A stretch of DNA of 64,000 nucleotides, from positions 487,217 to 551,216 of the forward strand of contig CP062796.1 of assembly GCA_018208355.1 (NCBI GenBank), in the 5' to 3' direction. The DNA comes from Candidatus Fermentithermobacillus carboniphilus (GTDB lineage: Bacteria > Bacillota > Sulfobacillia > Fermentithermobacillales > Fermentithermobacillaceae). The notes under the pieces are model-generated. The model was given only the letters and a program-made list of their open reading frames with translations, did no database searches and was not told where the DNA came from. Positions 49,184-57,720 of the stretch are shown piece by piece; positions within the stretch are counted from its first letter, which is position 1, and each line of letters begins with the position of its first letter. A program made the position numbers and the translations under genes.

Positions 49184-49993
49184 CTACACGAGGGCGAGCG
49201 TCATCATGGTCCTCGCGCCCCTGTATGCTTCCAGGTAATCTTTCCCCGTAAATTCGACAGTTACAGGATCAACGCGTCTGGCCCCGGGCATAATGGAAGC
49301 CCCGTCCGCTTGGCCCGACGTATGGAACTGAAGCCTGACGGTCGAAGGTGCTGAAGGGACCAGGGGCTTGTAATCACTTAGGCTCCCGAGAGCCCTCGCG
49401 ACGGCCTCGCGTATCATGGCACGGCTTTTCTCGGGATGCAAGCATAAAGCCGAAAACTGGCTTTTCGGTTCTTTGACCGTCACCGTCTCTACCTTACCCA
49501 GGAGGTCTTTAGCTTCCGCCGTCACCTCAGAGTCTCCCGACACCAGCACTACCGGAACCCCGTAGTAACCCGCAATGAGAGCGTTCATCCCCGTTTCGCC
49601 CATGATTTTCCCGTCAACCCAGTAGTGAGCGACGCGGCCTGTATAGGTGTGATTCAACACCCCCAGAGACGAAGCCCGTGAGTGATAACCGATGAAAAAG
49701 ACGGCGTCGAAATCCGGGCCTATTCCCTCCATCATAGACATGGGCTTATTAGATCCGGAAATGAGTTTTACGTCGGGCGGAAGGTCTTCCACGATGATGT
49801 TGCGCATGTTGTTATGGGAATCATTCACCACTACCTCTTGGGCCCCCGACGCAAAAGCGGCTTCTACCGCGGCCCGGGCCTCTAGAGTCATGAGTTTCCG
49901 GAAGCGTTCGTAATCTTCTTTGCCGTACTCAGTCTGGTTCCAATGGACCACGCCCGAAATGCCTTCCATGTCCACCGAAATGAATATCTTCAT
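49184..49993 (-). CDS. dppA: D-aminopeptidase (M55 family, DppA-like)
   Basis: A 269-residue zinc peptidase that cleaves D-Ala-D-Ala and related peptides. The metal-binding SVDMEGISGVV at the N terminus is diagnostic, followed by VNDSHNNMRNI, FIGYHSRA and the GETGMNALIAGYYGVPVVLVSGD segment. It fits the peptidoglycan recycling theme of the preceding cluster, supplying D-alanine from stem peptides. GGAGGT lies upstream of the ATG. The gene stands alone on the minus strand between birA and bioY. Confidence 0.95.
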   Translation of the reverse strand: MKIFISVDMEGISGVVHWNQTEYGKEDYERFRKLMTLEARAAVEAAFASGAQEVVVNDSHNNMRNIIVEDLPPDVKLISGSNKPMSMMEGIGPDFDAVFFIGYHSRASSLGVLNHTYTGRVAHYWVDGKIMGETGMNALIAGYYGVPVVLVSGDSEVTAEAKDLLGKVETVTVKEPKSQFSALCLHPEKSRAMIREAVARALGSLSDYKPLVPSAPSTVRLQFHTSGQADGASIMPGARRVDPVTVEFTGKDYLEAYRGARTMMTLALV

Positions 49994-50109
49994 TCGACTG
50001 ACCTCCGTTCGATTGTCTCGATGCTTTACTTGATTCTTTACAGGCCTCCGTATCTCCTTCGGTCCGGCTCCAGACCTTTGCAGCGGCTCTTCATGTCACC
50101 AGGGTCTTC

Positions 50110-50138
50110 TTGCATCCAGCACACGGTTAACCTATAAT
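50110..50138 (+). promoter_or_regulatory. Sigma-A-type promoter of bioY
   Basis: TTGCAT and the perfect TATAAT are spaced by 17 nt. The -10 lies inside the BirA operator. Confidence 0.85.
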
Positions 50139-50154
50139 CTAACATTGGTTAACC
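50125..50154 (+). promoter_or_regulatory. BirA operator
   Basis: GGTTAAC, 16 nt, GTTAACC: the two inverted GTTAAC half-sites have the spacing of known BirA operators. It overlaps the bioY -10, so biotinyl-AMP-bound BirA should repress bioY. Confidence 0.85.
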
Positions 50155-50204
50155 AATCAGAACAGTTACGACAGTCAGTGTCTCATCTTGGAGGCGAAAT
50201 CAAC

Positions 50205-50831
50205 TTGTTGACGATGAACAGCGGCAACCGTACCTCTCCGAAATCATCCGAGACGCTCCGCAATCTCTTGAAAAGTTCCATAATGGCTGCTCTTACCTCG
50301 GCATTGTCCCTCATAACGATCCCGCTGCCGTTCAGCCCCGTCCCGGTAACTGGCCAGAGTCTTGGGGTGATGCTGGCCGGATTGTCTCTGGGTCCATGGT
50401 GGGGTGCGCTAAGCATGTCCCTGTACCTCGGTATCGGGGCATTCGGATTTCCGGTCTTTTCGGGTGGAAGGTCCGGCTTTTCGGCGCTACTCGGACCGAC
50501 TGGAGGATATCTCTGGGGTTTCGTCGCCGGGGCATGGGTAACGGGATTCATCAGCCAGTTGACAGAACGCCTCTTGACTCATCGCCCGGGTACCGGGTCC
50601 CGTCGAATGTCCTTAACATGGCTTTTTTGCTTTCTCTCGGCAACCATAGGTGGGATAGTGGTGGTACATCTCGCGGGTGTATATTATCTTGCCCGGGTTA
50701 CGGGCCGCACAATCCACGAAGCATTTCTCGTTGGATCCCTGCCGTTTCTCATTGGGGACTTTTTTAAAGCAGCCGCGGGAGCTCTTGTCGCCGTGAGACT
50801 CGAACGTTTCAGCCGTCCGCACAGGGTCTAA
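50205..50831 (+). CDS. bioY: Biotin transporter S component BioY
   Basis: A BioY-family ECF substrate-binding protein with about six helices. Family motifs are PLPFSPVPVTGQSLGVMLAGLSLGPWWGALSMSLYLGIGAFGFPVFSGG (given in parts: VPVTGQSLGVMLAG, YLGIGAFGFPVF, GPTGGYLWGF). The open frame begins upstream inside the operator, which cannot be translated. GGAGG is 10 nt before TTG 50205, and ATG 50214 is the alternative. Regulation by BirA is shown by the operator. Its stop overlaps the convergent FapA-like gene by 4 nt. Confidence 0.93.
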   Translation: MLTMNSGNRTSPKSSETLRNLLKSSIMAALTSALSLITIPLPFSPVPVTGQSLGVMLAGLSLGPWWGALSMSLYLGIGAFGFPVFSGGRSGFSALLGPTGGYLWGFVAGAWVTGFISQLTERLLTHRPGTGSRRMSLTWLFCFLSATIGGIVVVHLAGVYYLARVTGRTIHEAFLVGSLPFLIGDFFKAAAGALVAVRLERFSRPHRV

Positions 50832-52675
50832 CCGCCAACCTGGATGGTTCCAGTCTTACTGGCGATCACCAGCCGTCCGTCCGCCATACGTACTTCTACG
50901 GATTCGAGGGTATGCTCAGTCTTGACCTTGAGCCTGCCCACGCTAAGGATGGTGTTGGGGTAAACCGTACCGGCCACTATCTTGCCCCTGTCAGACACAC
51001 GGAGCACGGTGACAGCGGGGCCGTAACCGCCTACTTCATTAACTTGGATGAGTTCTGCGGCTACGGTTTCCCCACCTCTCACGAGTCCGGGAGAACCTTT
51101 GACCTTCACCGCCCGACCTGCCGACAGGTTACAATAGAAAACACCCTGCCCGGTCACGATTATGTCTCTGGACGCCTCGATGTTGGAACTTTGAACGTAC
51201 CGGACTATGACGTCAGATTGTCCTTTTTGAAGCTCCTGTTCTATCCAAAGTCTCACCGCGGATATTTCCTTCTCAACACAGTGAACCCTTTGGAATAGAT
51301 CGCCGGGACTTGTGAGGCATATCCGGGTAGTCTGTACCTTTTCTTCGACCTCTTTGGGCAAAAGCGAAAGATCCTCGCGGTACAGGTCAGAAAGGGCGGT
51401 CAAGAGCTGTCTGAAGTGTTCCACGAGGACCGAATTATCGATGATCTCTCCCGCAAGGGCAACGGAACGAGTTTCCTGGGCGCCTTCACCATGTGCAGCC
51501 TGAGGATTCTCGGGAACCGTCGATTCTTCCTCTTCCCCGAGCCTTCTATTCTGAGCCTCAACCTCCAGGATTACAGCGATCCGTTCCTCGACGTTCCTGG
51601 TGAGGCTGTCCCACTTCCGAAGCCATTTGACATCTTTACCGGCAACAACTTCTGATTTGAATACGCTCCCCTTCACGACTATAGAGCCCCAGGCCTTCAA
51701 TGATGCCCCCGTCACCGTTCCCCATATCTCCTGATTGCCTTCGCATTCCACCTTCATGCCTTCAGTGACGTTACCGCTGACCTCCACGCTACCGCTAGCC
51801 CTTATGTTTCCGGAAGAAAGATCGACGTCACCTTTATGCTTGAACACCTGATCCACTTCCAGGAGCCCCGAGGCCTCGTTGAACCTGGGACATCCTGAAA
51901 CCGTGGCGATGGCCATAACGAGATCTCCTTCTTGTTTCAGCTGAACGCCCCTTCCAGCCCTGAGAGGCGGGTCTATCGGCATCGGGGGCAAGATCGCTTT
52001 TCCAGTAACCGTCTTACCGGGCACCCCGGGTACCGCCATACGTTTTACCGCTATCACCTGACCAGCCTTGACGTCGGGTATCTTGACGGAATCGCGGAAG
52101 TCTACCCGGACTTCATCCATGGGAAGTTCCACTACTCTCTCCAGCGGGACCGCAAACTCTATGCTGCCATCCTTCCCGGAGGTAGCCGGTTGTCCCCGGG
52201 CGATGAGGACGGGTTCTTGAGGCAGTTCAGAGCATGCTTTCTTGCAGGCACCTTCATCCAGCCCGAACACAATACCGCGGGAAGAAACGAGTTCAAGCAC
52301 ATCCCGGTAGTCCAGGGATGGGCGGACTATCTTTTTGTCAACTTCCAGCCTGACGTGGGGTGCCGGCTCCGCATCTTTGAGGCTGTAAATTACGCCGTCC
52401 TTTGCCTTTATGACGAGGTAGGCCTGGAGGCCGTCTCCGGTCAGCTGAACCGCGCACGAGACTGAGGGTTCTTCATTTAGAAATACCAGGGAGACCTCGG
52501 ATGATTCAGTAACGGGAATCTCTCCATCCACCCTTTTCCCCGAAACAAGAAAGTACACGCCCTCACACGGCGTCAACCGCGCGGGACTGCCGCCCGGGCC
52601 AGGGTCTTTGATTCCTATCTTTCCATCTTTCACCCAAACGAGCCCGCAAGACTCACCTTCTTGACCGCTTTTCAT
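50828..52675 (-). CDS. FapA/DUF342-family polymerisation-domain protein
   Basis: A 615-residue DUF342 (FapA) protein. An N-terminal region (about 1-115) is followed by the FapA core with repeated beta segments (VPGVPGKTVTGKAI, GDVDLSSGNIRASGSVEVSGNV, GSIVVKGSVFKSEVVAGKDVKW). A coiled-coil-like helical insert is near 365-490, and further right-handed beta repeats form the end. FapA-type proteins bind chaperone-like or c-di-GMP/flagellar partners in some bacteria, but here no flagellar genes are near. Role unknown; a regulator or cell-surface scaffold is possible. Confidence 0.88.
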   Translation of the reverse strand: MKSGQEGESCGLVWVKDGKIGIKDPGPGGSPARLTPCEGVYFLVSGKRVDGEIPVTESSEVSLVFLNEEPSVSCAVQLTGDGLQAYLVIKAKDGVIYSLKDAEPAPHVRLEVDKKIVRPSLDYRDVLELVSSRGIVFGLDEGACKKACSELPQEPVLIARGQPATSGKDGSIEFAVPLERVVELPMDEVRVDFRDSVKIPDVKAGQVIAVKRMAVPGVPGKTVTGKAILPPMPIDPPLRAGRGVQLKQEGDLVMAIATVSGCPRFNEASGLLEVDQVFKHKGDVDLSSGNIRASGSVEVSGNVTEGMKVECEGNQEIWGTVTGASLKAWGSIVVKGSVFKSEVVAGKDVKWLRKWDSLTRNVEERIAVILEVEAQNRRLGEEEESTVPENPQAAHGEGAQETRSVALAGEIIDNSVLVEHFRQLLTALSDLYREDLSLLPKEVEEKVQTTRICLTSPGDLFQRVHCVEKEISAVRLWIEQELQKGQSDVIVRYVQSSNIEASRDIIVTGQGVFYCNLSAGRAVKVKGSPGLVRGGETVAAELIQVNEVGGYGPAVTVLRVSDRGKIVAGTVYPNTILSVGRLKVKTEHTLESVEVRMADGRLVIASKTGTIQVGG

Positions 52676-52830
52676 TGTGGTTCCCCACTTCTCGTGGAAT
52701 CAGGGTAAACTATGGAGAGGCCGGCATCCTTACACTTTTATATCGGACAAAGAGGTGGACTTATTTAGAAGTCAGGTCCCTACCTGGCGCTGCGTCACAC
52801 GGCGTCCCGTAACAGGCGTCGCGTCACCGG

Positions 52831-52859
52831 TTGTCTCGGTACGCACGATGTGTTATACT
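52831..52859 (+). promoter_or_regulatory. Promoter upstream of the conserved hypothetical/PLP enzyme pair
   Basis: TTGTCT and TATACT are spaced by 17 nt, giving a start site about 30 nt before the GTG start codon of the hypothetical gene. Confidence 0.65.
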
Positions 52860-52894
52860 GAACCTGCTCATCGCTGATGAGGAGTGGTGTACAC

Positions 52895-53398
52895 GTGAGT
52901 GAGCATGATCCCTATAAGCGGAAGCTCGTAAATCCCGGTTTCTACGTGCAGAAGTGCAAGGTCGAAGCGAAAGTAGTGGCGGTTTTGCGCGGTAGTCTGG
53001 AAAACCGCAACCTCGAACTCATCCCGCAGCCCTCAAGAGCAGTGAAACATGGGGAAATCCACGAAATCATCGTGACGGACGAAGATGCGTCACCGGGTTC
53101 TCGAGTCGGGAGGATCGCTTATGTAGCGTTTCTCGAGTTTCTAAACGGGGGCGTCCTCCTTTCAGGAGACGAACTCTTGATAGGTGGAAAGTCAATAGGG
53201 AAACTGGCTGGATTCGACATGAGCCATTTTTCCAACCACATGAACATAGTCGTGCGCGGAGAGCTGAAATCAGGTGAAGACCGGCACCTTTTCGTCGGAG
53301 CACTCGCGAGCTTCCAGATGGCCTCGCCGGAGGATGAAGAGGATGAAACGGGGACTGGAAACTCTTCCGGCAGCGCGTCCGGCAACTCAAGCGGGTAA
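52895..53398 (+). CDS. Conserved hypothetical protein with a disordered Ser/Gly tail
   Basis: A protein of about 167 residues. An all-beta-looking body (VEAKVVAVLRGSLENRNLEL, HGEIHEIIVTDEDASPGSRV, GDELLIGGKSIGKLAGFD, HMNIVVRGELKSGED) ends in an acidic run and a Gly/Ser-rich tail (GTGNSSGSASGNSSG). GTG 52895 with GAGGAG 10 nt upstream is preferred over ATG 52877. It is probably co-transcribed with the PLP enzyme 90 nt downstream. Function unknown; the fold could be a small regulatory or substrate-binding beta domain. Confidence 0.75.
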   Translation: MSEHDPYKRKLVNPGFYVQKCKVEAKVVAVLRGSLENRNLELIPQPSRAVKHGEIHEIIVTDEDASPGSRVGRIAYVAFLEFLNGGVLLSGDELLIGGKSIGKLAGFDMSHFSNHMNIVVRGELKSGEDRHLFVGALASFQMASPEDEEDETGTGNSSGSASGNSSG

Positions 53399-53488
53399 AA
53401 CCGGTTATGATTCCAGATAAGGAACGGGGTCTTCCTGGTTCCTGGGGTTAGAGGAGAAAGTCAAAATCAAAAGGGAGGAGCCAGAAAA

Positions 53489-54952
53489 ATGGCCGAGTTC
53501 AAGTACAAGTTCCAGATGTACAGGCACCTTCAGCAGAACGCGCAGAAAATTTACGCGGAGGCAAAGAAGACTGCTGAGGATCTCGGAATCACCGGCGATC
53601 TGAAAGGTCATATCGGACTCACGGGTGCCATCTCGGGATGTCCCGCACCCCTGAGGAAGAGTGTCCTCGAAGCCTCTGAAAAAGGGGCCAAAGAGGTAAT
53701 CCCTTTGGCGAGACTGGTGGACGAGATCAGGGAGATCGTTAAGGACGTTTACGGCGACGAGTACGACGCGTGCCCCGTCAACACTTGTGAAGGCGGGCTG
53801 TGGGTTACCTTCGATACGCTTTTCTCGCCGCCTCTTACCGGGCGTGGGGACAAATATCGTTCGCGCTATATCGTACCCCTTGAAAAGCACATGCATCACC
53901 AGGCCGGTTACGGCCGTCCATTTCCGCCCAAGTACAAAGAGATGCTCGCGGAGAGAGGGTGCACTGCGGGAGAGTTCGGATTTTCGGGGAAACGCTTGGA
54001 CAATCTCGATGTGGTGATCGTACCCCTTGAGGGTGCTCAATACCCCAATCACGGTATAAAGTACTTCCCGGTTCCGCTCTTGACGAAAGTTGACCCCGAG
54101 GCTTCTCTCGAAGTAATAGCGGCTACGGCTGATGTTCATGCGGCTGACCTCGCAGGGTTCGCTTCCCTCGGATACGATACTCCCGGGTACGGTTACGGAG
54201 TCAAAGACGAGAACGGCACCCCGGTTCTCCAAAAAGGTCTCGGAGAACTGGCAAAAGAATTCGACGTGCCGTACGTCGTCGACAACGCCTGGGGTCTCCC
54301 CTTTGTCGGCCACGACCCGAGAAAGTCTGGCGCAAGCGTGATCGTCTACAGCATGGATAAAGCCACGGGTTCAGCCACCTCGGGCCTGATCATCGGTCGA
54401 GAGGACGTCATGGTCCCCATCAGGAGGGCTCTCGGCATGCATGGAGACAGGTACGGCACCACCGCGTCATACGGCAAGGCGGCGTACGTCATCCTCGATC
54501 CCGGCAAGGAAGCCCTCCTCACCCAGATTCAGGTCTTGAAAGAACTTCGGGACAACCCCAGCTTCTACACAAGCCAGGTGGACCAGCTCTATGAGATTGT
54601 GACTTCTGAGTTCGCGCAAGCGCACCCCAAACTCCGCCAGGGTCTTAAAATCTCCAAGTCCTACAACTCCATGACTGTCGAAGTCAACTACGAGGACACC
54701 TGGAAAGACGGGATGGGGTTCCCCATTTTCTCCATCGAAGATATGTACGCAGGCTCCCACCTCCTCCAGGTCGGTCTTGCCCAGATGGGGATCATCGCCA
54801 CAATCGCTTACGATGCCAACATCTTCATCTCGCCCGGCCAGGGAACCTGCGATGACGACGGAAACCTTATTCCCGACAAAATGCGGTTGGCCGTCAAGGG
54901 CCTTGTGGCGCTCATGGAGATCGTCGGAAGGTATTCAGGGTTCCTCGCTTGA
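53489..54952 (+). CDS. PLP-dependent enzyme of unknown substrate (fold type I)
   Basis: A 487-residue fold-type-I PLP protein. The cofactor aspartate lies in YVVDNAWGLPFVGHD (D265) and the Schiff-base lysine in IVYSMDKATGSATSGLIIG (K291). HGDRYGTTASYGKAA follows. It resembles, at a distance, the Sep-tRNA:Cys-tRNA synthase/cysteine desulfurase and tyrosine decarboxylase groups, but no specific family is recognised. Cysteines occur in ISGCPAP and DACPVNTCEGG near residues 51-100. GGGAGGAG precedes the ATG. A strong terminator follows, so it ends a two-gene unit. Confidence 0.85.
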   Translation: MAEFKYKFQMYRHLQQNAQKIYAEAKKTAEDLGITGDLKGHIGLTGAISGCPAPLRKSVLEASEKGAKEVIPLARLVDEIREIVKDVYGDEYDACPVNTCEGGLWVTFDTLFSPPLTGRGDKYRSRYIVPLEKHMHHQAGYGRPFPPKYKEMLAERGCTAGEFGFSGKRLDNLDVVIVPLEGAQYPNHGIKYFPVPLLTKVDPEASLEVIAATADVHAADLAGFASLGYDTPGYGYGVKDENGTPVLQKGLGELAKEFDVPYVVDNAWGLPFVGHDPRKSGASVIVYSMDKATGSATSGLIIGREDVMVPIRRALGMHGDRYGTTASYGKAAYVILDPGKEALLTQIQVLKELRDNPSFYTSQVDQLYEIVTSEFAQAHPKLRQGLKISKSYNSMTVEVNYEDTWKDGMGFPIFSIEDMYAGSHLLQVGLAQMGIIATIAYDANIFISPGQGTCDDDGNLIPDKMRLAVKGLVALMEIVGRYSGFLA

Positions 54953-55018
54953 GCACAGTAGGTACGTTAGGTATGTGTTGAACGAGACCAGGGCGAAGAT
55001 CCCCCTTCGCTGGCTGGT

Positions 55019-55052
55019 GGGCGGCATCCCGAGCGGCTGCCGCCCTTTTATT
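55019..55052 (+). terminator. Intrinsic terminator after the PLP enzyme gene
   Basis: GGGCGGC and GCCGCCC form a 7-bp stem with a 12-nt loop, followed by TTTTATTT. Confidence 0.9.
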
Positions 55053-55148
55053 TGACATCGGTAGTTGGAACCGGTTGGAGCCCGGGGTATACTTACTGCA
55101 ACAAGACCGACGCAAAACCGCGCTTTAACCCGAAAGGACATCACGGTC

Positions 55149-56261
55149 CTAGATTTTCAACACCGCTTCTCCTCGTATTTGCCCTTTCTTCAGTTTGAGG
55201 AGAGCCTCGTTGGCTTTTTCCAGCGAAAACACCTCGGTAGAGACTTTCAGCGGTATCTCCGCGGCAAGACGCATGAATTCGTCCGCATCACGTCGCGTCG
55301 CGTTGGCAACGGTGACTATCTTTTTCTCCCAGTAAACGAGCCCGTAATCAAGCTCGGGTATCTTGTCCATGTGGACCGCATTTATGGCAAGCGTCCCGCC
55401 CTTCTTGAGAGCCTTTAAGGCGTACGGAATTAGGTAGCCGGCAGGCGCGAAAGTGATGATCCTGTGGCACGAGTCGGGCGGCACATCGCCGGCGGTTCCC
55501 ACCCAGGAAGCACCCAATTCCAGAGCATGTTTTTGGTGCTCCTTGCTTCTCGTGAAGACCAGGACTTGGCATCCCCAGTGCCTTGCCACCTGTATGGCGA
55601 GGTGAGCCGAGGCACCGAAACCGAACAATCCCAGGGTTTCGCCGGGTTTAAGTCCTGCAACTTTGATGGAACGGTACCCTATTATCCCGGCGCATAGAAG
55701 AGGAGCCGCCTCGAGGTCCGCGAAAGAGTCGGGGATTTTAACCAGGAAACTGGCGGGTGCCACCATATACTCCTCGTAACCGCCATTGACCGAAAAACCA
55801 GTGAAACGCGGGTGATCGCAAAGGTTCTCGTTACCAGAGGCACAGTGCTCGCATTCCCCGCACGTGCCGTAGAGCCACGCCATCCCCACCCTATCTCCCA
55901 GCGAAAGCCCGTCGCTCTTCTGACCCGAACCCGGTCCCTTCAACCCCTCTTCTGCCAGAACTTCGCCCGGGTCCGCACCGAGCGAGGGACCGCCCGTCCC
56001 GGCGTCGACTCGAGAACGGGGGTTCTCCGGCCCAATACTGTCGACCACCCCGACTACCTGGTGGCCGGGCACTATCGGGAGGCGGGGGCATACCAGTTCG
56101 CCCTCAACTATATGTAGGTCTGTCCTGCAGACCCCACAGTACCTCACTTTGATGCGTACTTCGCCCGGGCCGGCTTCTGGGACCGGTATGTCTTCCAGCA
56201 CGAGAGGCTCCGTCTCTACGGGTGCGGGTTCACGCAAGACCATAGCTTTCATGAGATCCAC
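55149..56261 (-). CDS. Zinc-dependent alcohol dehydrogenase with a disordered insert
   Basis: A 370-residue MDR dehydrogenase. Catalytic zinc ligands are in CGVCRTDLH and PGHQVVG, structural zinc cysteines in CGECEHCASGNENLC, and the cofactor loop in LGLFGFGASAHLAIQVA. It resembles AdhP-like enzymes. Between VVDSIGPEN and LSLGDRVG there are about 40 additional Gly/Asp/Ser-rich residues not expected in this family, in a loop near residues 80-120. The rest is intact and in frame, so the enzyme is likely active. It is monocistronic, on the minus strand. Confidence 0.9.
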   Translation of the reverse strand: MDLMKAMVLREPAPVETEPLVLEDIPVPEAGPGEVRIKVRYCGVCRTDLHIVEGELVCPRLPIVPGHQVVGVVDSIGPENPRSRVDAGTGGPSLGADPGEVLAEEGLKGPGSGQKSDGLSLGDRVGMAWLYGTCGECEHCASGNENLCDHPRFTGFSVNGGYEEYMVAPASFLVKIPDSFADLEAAPLLCAGIIGYRSIKVAGLKPGETLGLFGFGASAHLAIQVARHWGCQVLVFTRSKEHQKHALELGASWVGTAGDVPPDSCHRIITFAPAGYLIPYALKALKKGGTLAINAVHMDKIPELDYGLVYWEKKIVTVANATRRDADEFMRLAAEIPLKVSTEVFSLEKANEALLKLKKGQIRGEAVLKI

Positions 56262-56410
56262 CTCGCTACGACCTCAACCAGACCTCGCCAGGATGTCGGT
56301 TCCTAAAGGAAATGGATACAACTGGCTGGGATTTTTCTAGGAAGGACTGGACTTTCTTGACTGACACGACGGCGGCCATCACGTAAGTCCCCGGTCCTTC
56401 AAGTCAATCT

Positions 56411-57676
56411 CTAGTCGCACAAGAACTCCAAGCAAGCTTCGGCGAAAACCGCGGCTCCCAGATGCAATACGCCTTCATCTATATTGAACTTAGGATGGTG
56501 GTGAGGATAGGCTGTACCGTTTTCTGGAGTGCCGCTGCCTATGGCGAAGAAAGTGCCGGGCACTCTCTCGAGGTAGTAGGCCATGTCCTCTCCACCCATG
56601 GTTGGTTCATCCAGAACAACCACATTCTCCGGCCCCACTATAGATGCAGCGGATTTTCTGAGGAATTCGGTTACCGCAGGGTCGTTCACCACCGGCGGGT
56701 AACCGTACCGGTAGTCGACTTCGACTTCAGCGCGCATGGCCCGGGCGATACCCATGGATATCTCCTCTATCCTCCGGGGGATGAACTCGGCGAGCCTTTT
56801 ATCAAGATACCTGACGGTTCCCTTCATCACGCAGTCTTCGGGAATCACGTTGTTGGCGGTGCCAGCTTCGATCACCCCCACGGTTAGGACAGCAGGCGCA
56901 ACCGGACTGACTTCTCTGGAAACGATGGTCTGAAGGGCCAGGACTATCTCGGACGCGACGACGATAGGGTCTACGGTAAGGTGGGGCGTCGCGCCGTGGC
57001 CTCCTTTGCCATGAACGGTGATGGTAAATCGGTCACTTGCGGCCATGGTCGGGCCCGTCCTCGTCCCCACCTGTCCCGACTTTATCGGCCACAAAACCCC
57101 AAGATGGGCGCCGAGAATCATGTCTACCTTGGGGTTTTCGAGTGCGCCGTCCTCAATCATGAGTCTTGCCCCGCCTGCCCCTTCTTCCCCAGGCTGGAAG
57201 ATGAACTTCACGTTGCCCCTAAACTTATCCCTCATCTCCGATAAGAGAGTCGCCGCACCGAGCAACATCGCGACGTGACCGTCATGACCGCAGGCATGCA
57301 TCCTCCCGGGTATTTTGGATGCGTAAGGCAACCCCGTTTCCTCCTGCACCGGGAGGGCGTCCATGTCAGCTCTCAAGGCGATGGTACGCTCCGCCGGCTT
57401 TTCCGAACCCAGAGGTCCCCCGCGGGAGCGATCCCTATCTTCCTGGGCAGCGCCCCCGTTACGCGAGCCTCTCAGGAGACCAACTACTCCCCACCCTCCG
57501 ACCTTTTCCCGGACTTCTATGTCGAGGGCCGACAGGACCCTGGCAACCAATCCGGCGGTTTTGGGCGTCTCGAGCCCCAGCTCAGGATACTGGTGGATCT
57601 CGCGACGCCACGAAATGATTTGTCCTTGTAGTGACCTGGCTCTCTCGAGGATGGTACTTGGATCTGGCCTCGTCAT
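56411..57676 (-). CDS. M20 family amidohydrolase (N-acyl-amino acid/hippurate hydrolase-like)
   Basis: A zinc peptidase-fold amidohydrolase of about 421 residues. Metal-binding motifs are LRADMDALPVQEETGLPY, MHACGHDGHVAMLLG, QPGEEGAGGARLMIEDG and GAHLGVLWP. A Gly/Arg/Asp-rich stretch of about 28 residues (between VVGLLRGSRN and ERTIALRAD) interrupts a normally short turn near residue 75. ATG 57676 with GGAGGAG 9 nt upstream is preferred to 57697. Substrate not predictable. Confidence 0.92.
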   Translation of the reverse strand: MTRPDPSTILERARSLQGQIISWRREIHQYPELGLETPKTAGLVARVLSALDIEVREKVGGWGVVGLLRGSRNGGAAQEDRDRSRGGPLGSEKPAERTIALRADMDALPVQEETGLPYASKIPGRMHACGHDGHVAMLLGAATLLSEMRDKFRGNVKFIFQPGEEGAGGARLMIEDGALENPKVDMILGAHLGVLWPIKSGQVGTRTGPTMAASDRFTITVHGKGGHGATPHLTVDPIVVASEIVLALQTIVSREVSPVAPAVLTVGVIEAGTANNVIPEDCVMKGTVRYLDKRLAEFIPRRIEEISMGIARAMRAEVEVDYRYGYPPVVNDPAVTEFLRKSAASIVGPENVVVLDEPTMGGEDMAYYLERVPGTFFAIGSGTPENGTAYPHHHPKFNIDEGVLHLGAAVFAEACLEFLCD

Positions 57677-57720
57677 CTCCAGACTCCTCCGTTTCAAATA
57701 ACCTTAAACCTCTATGTCAC

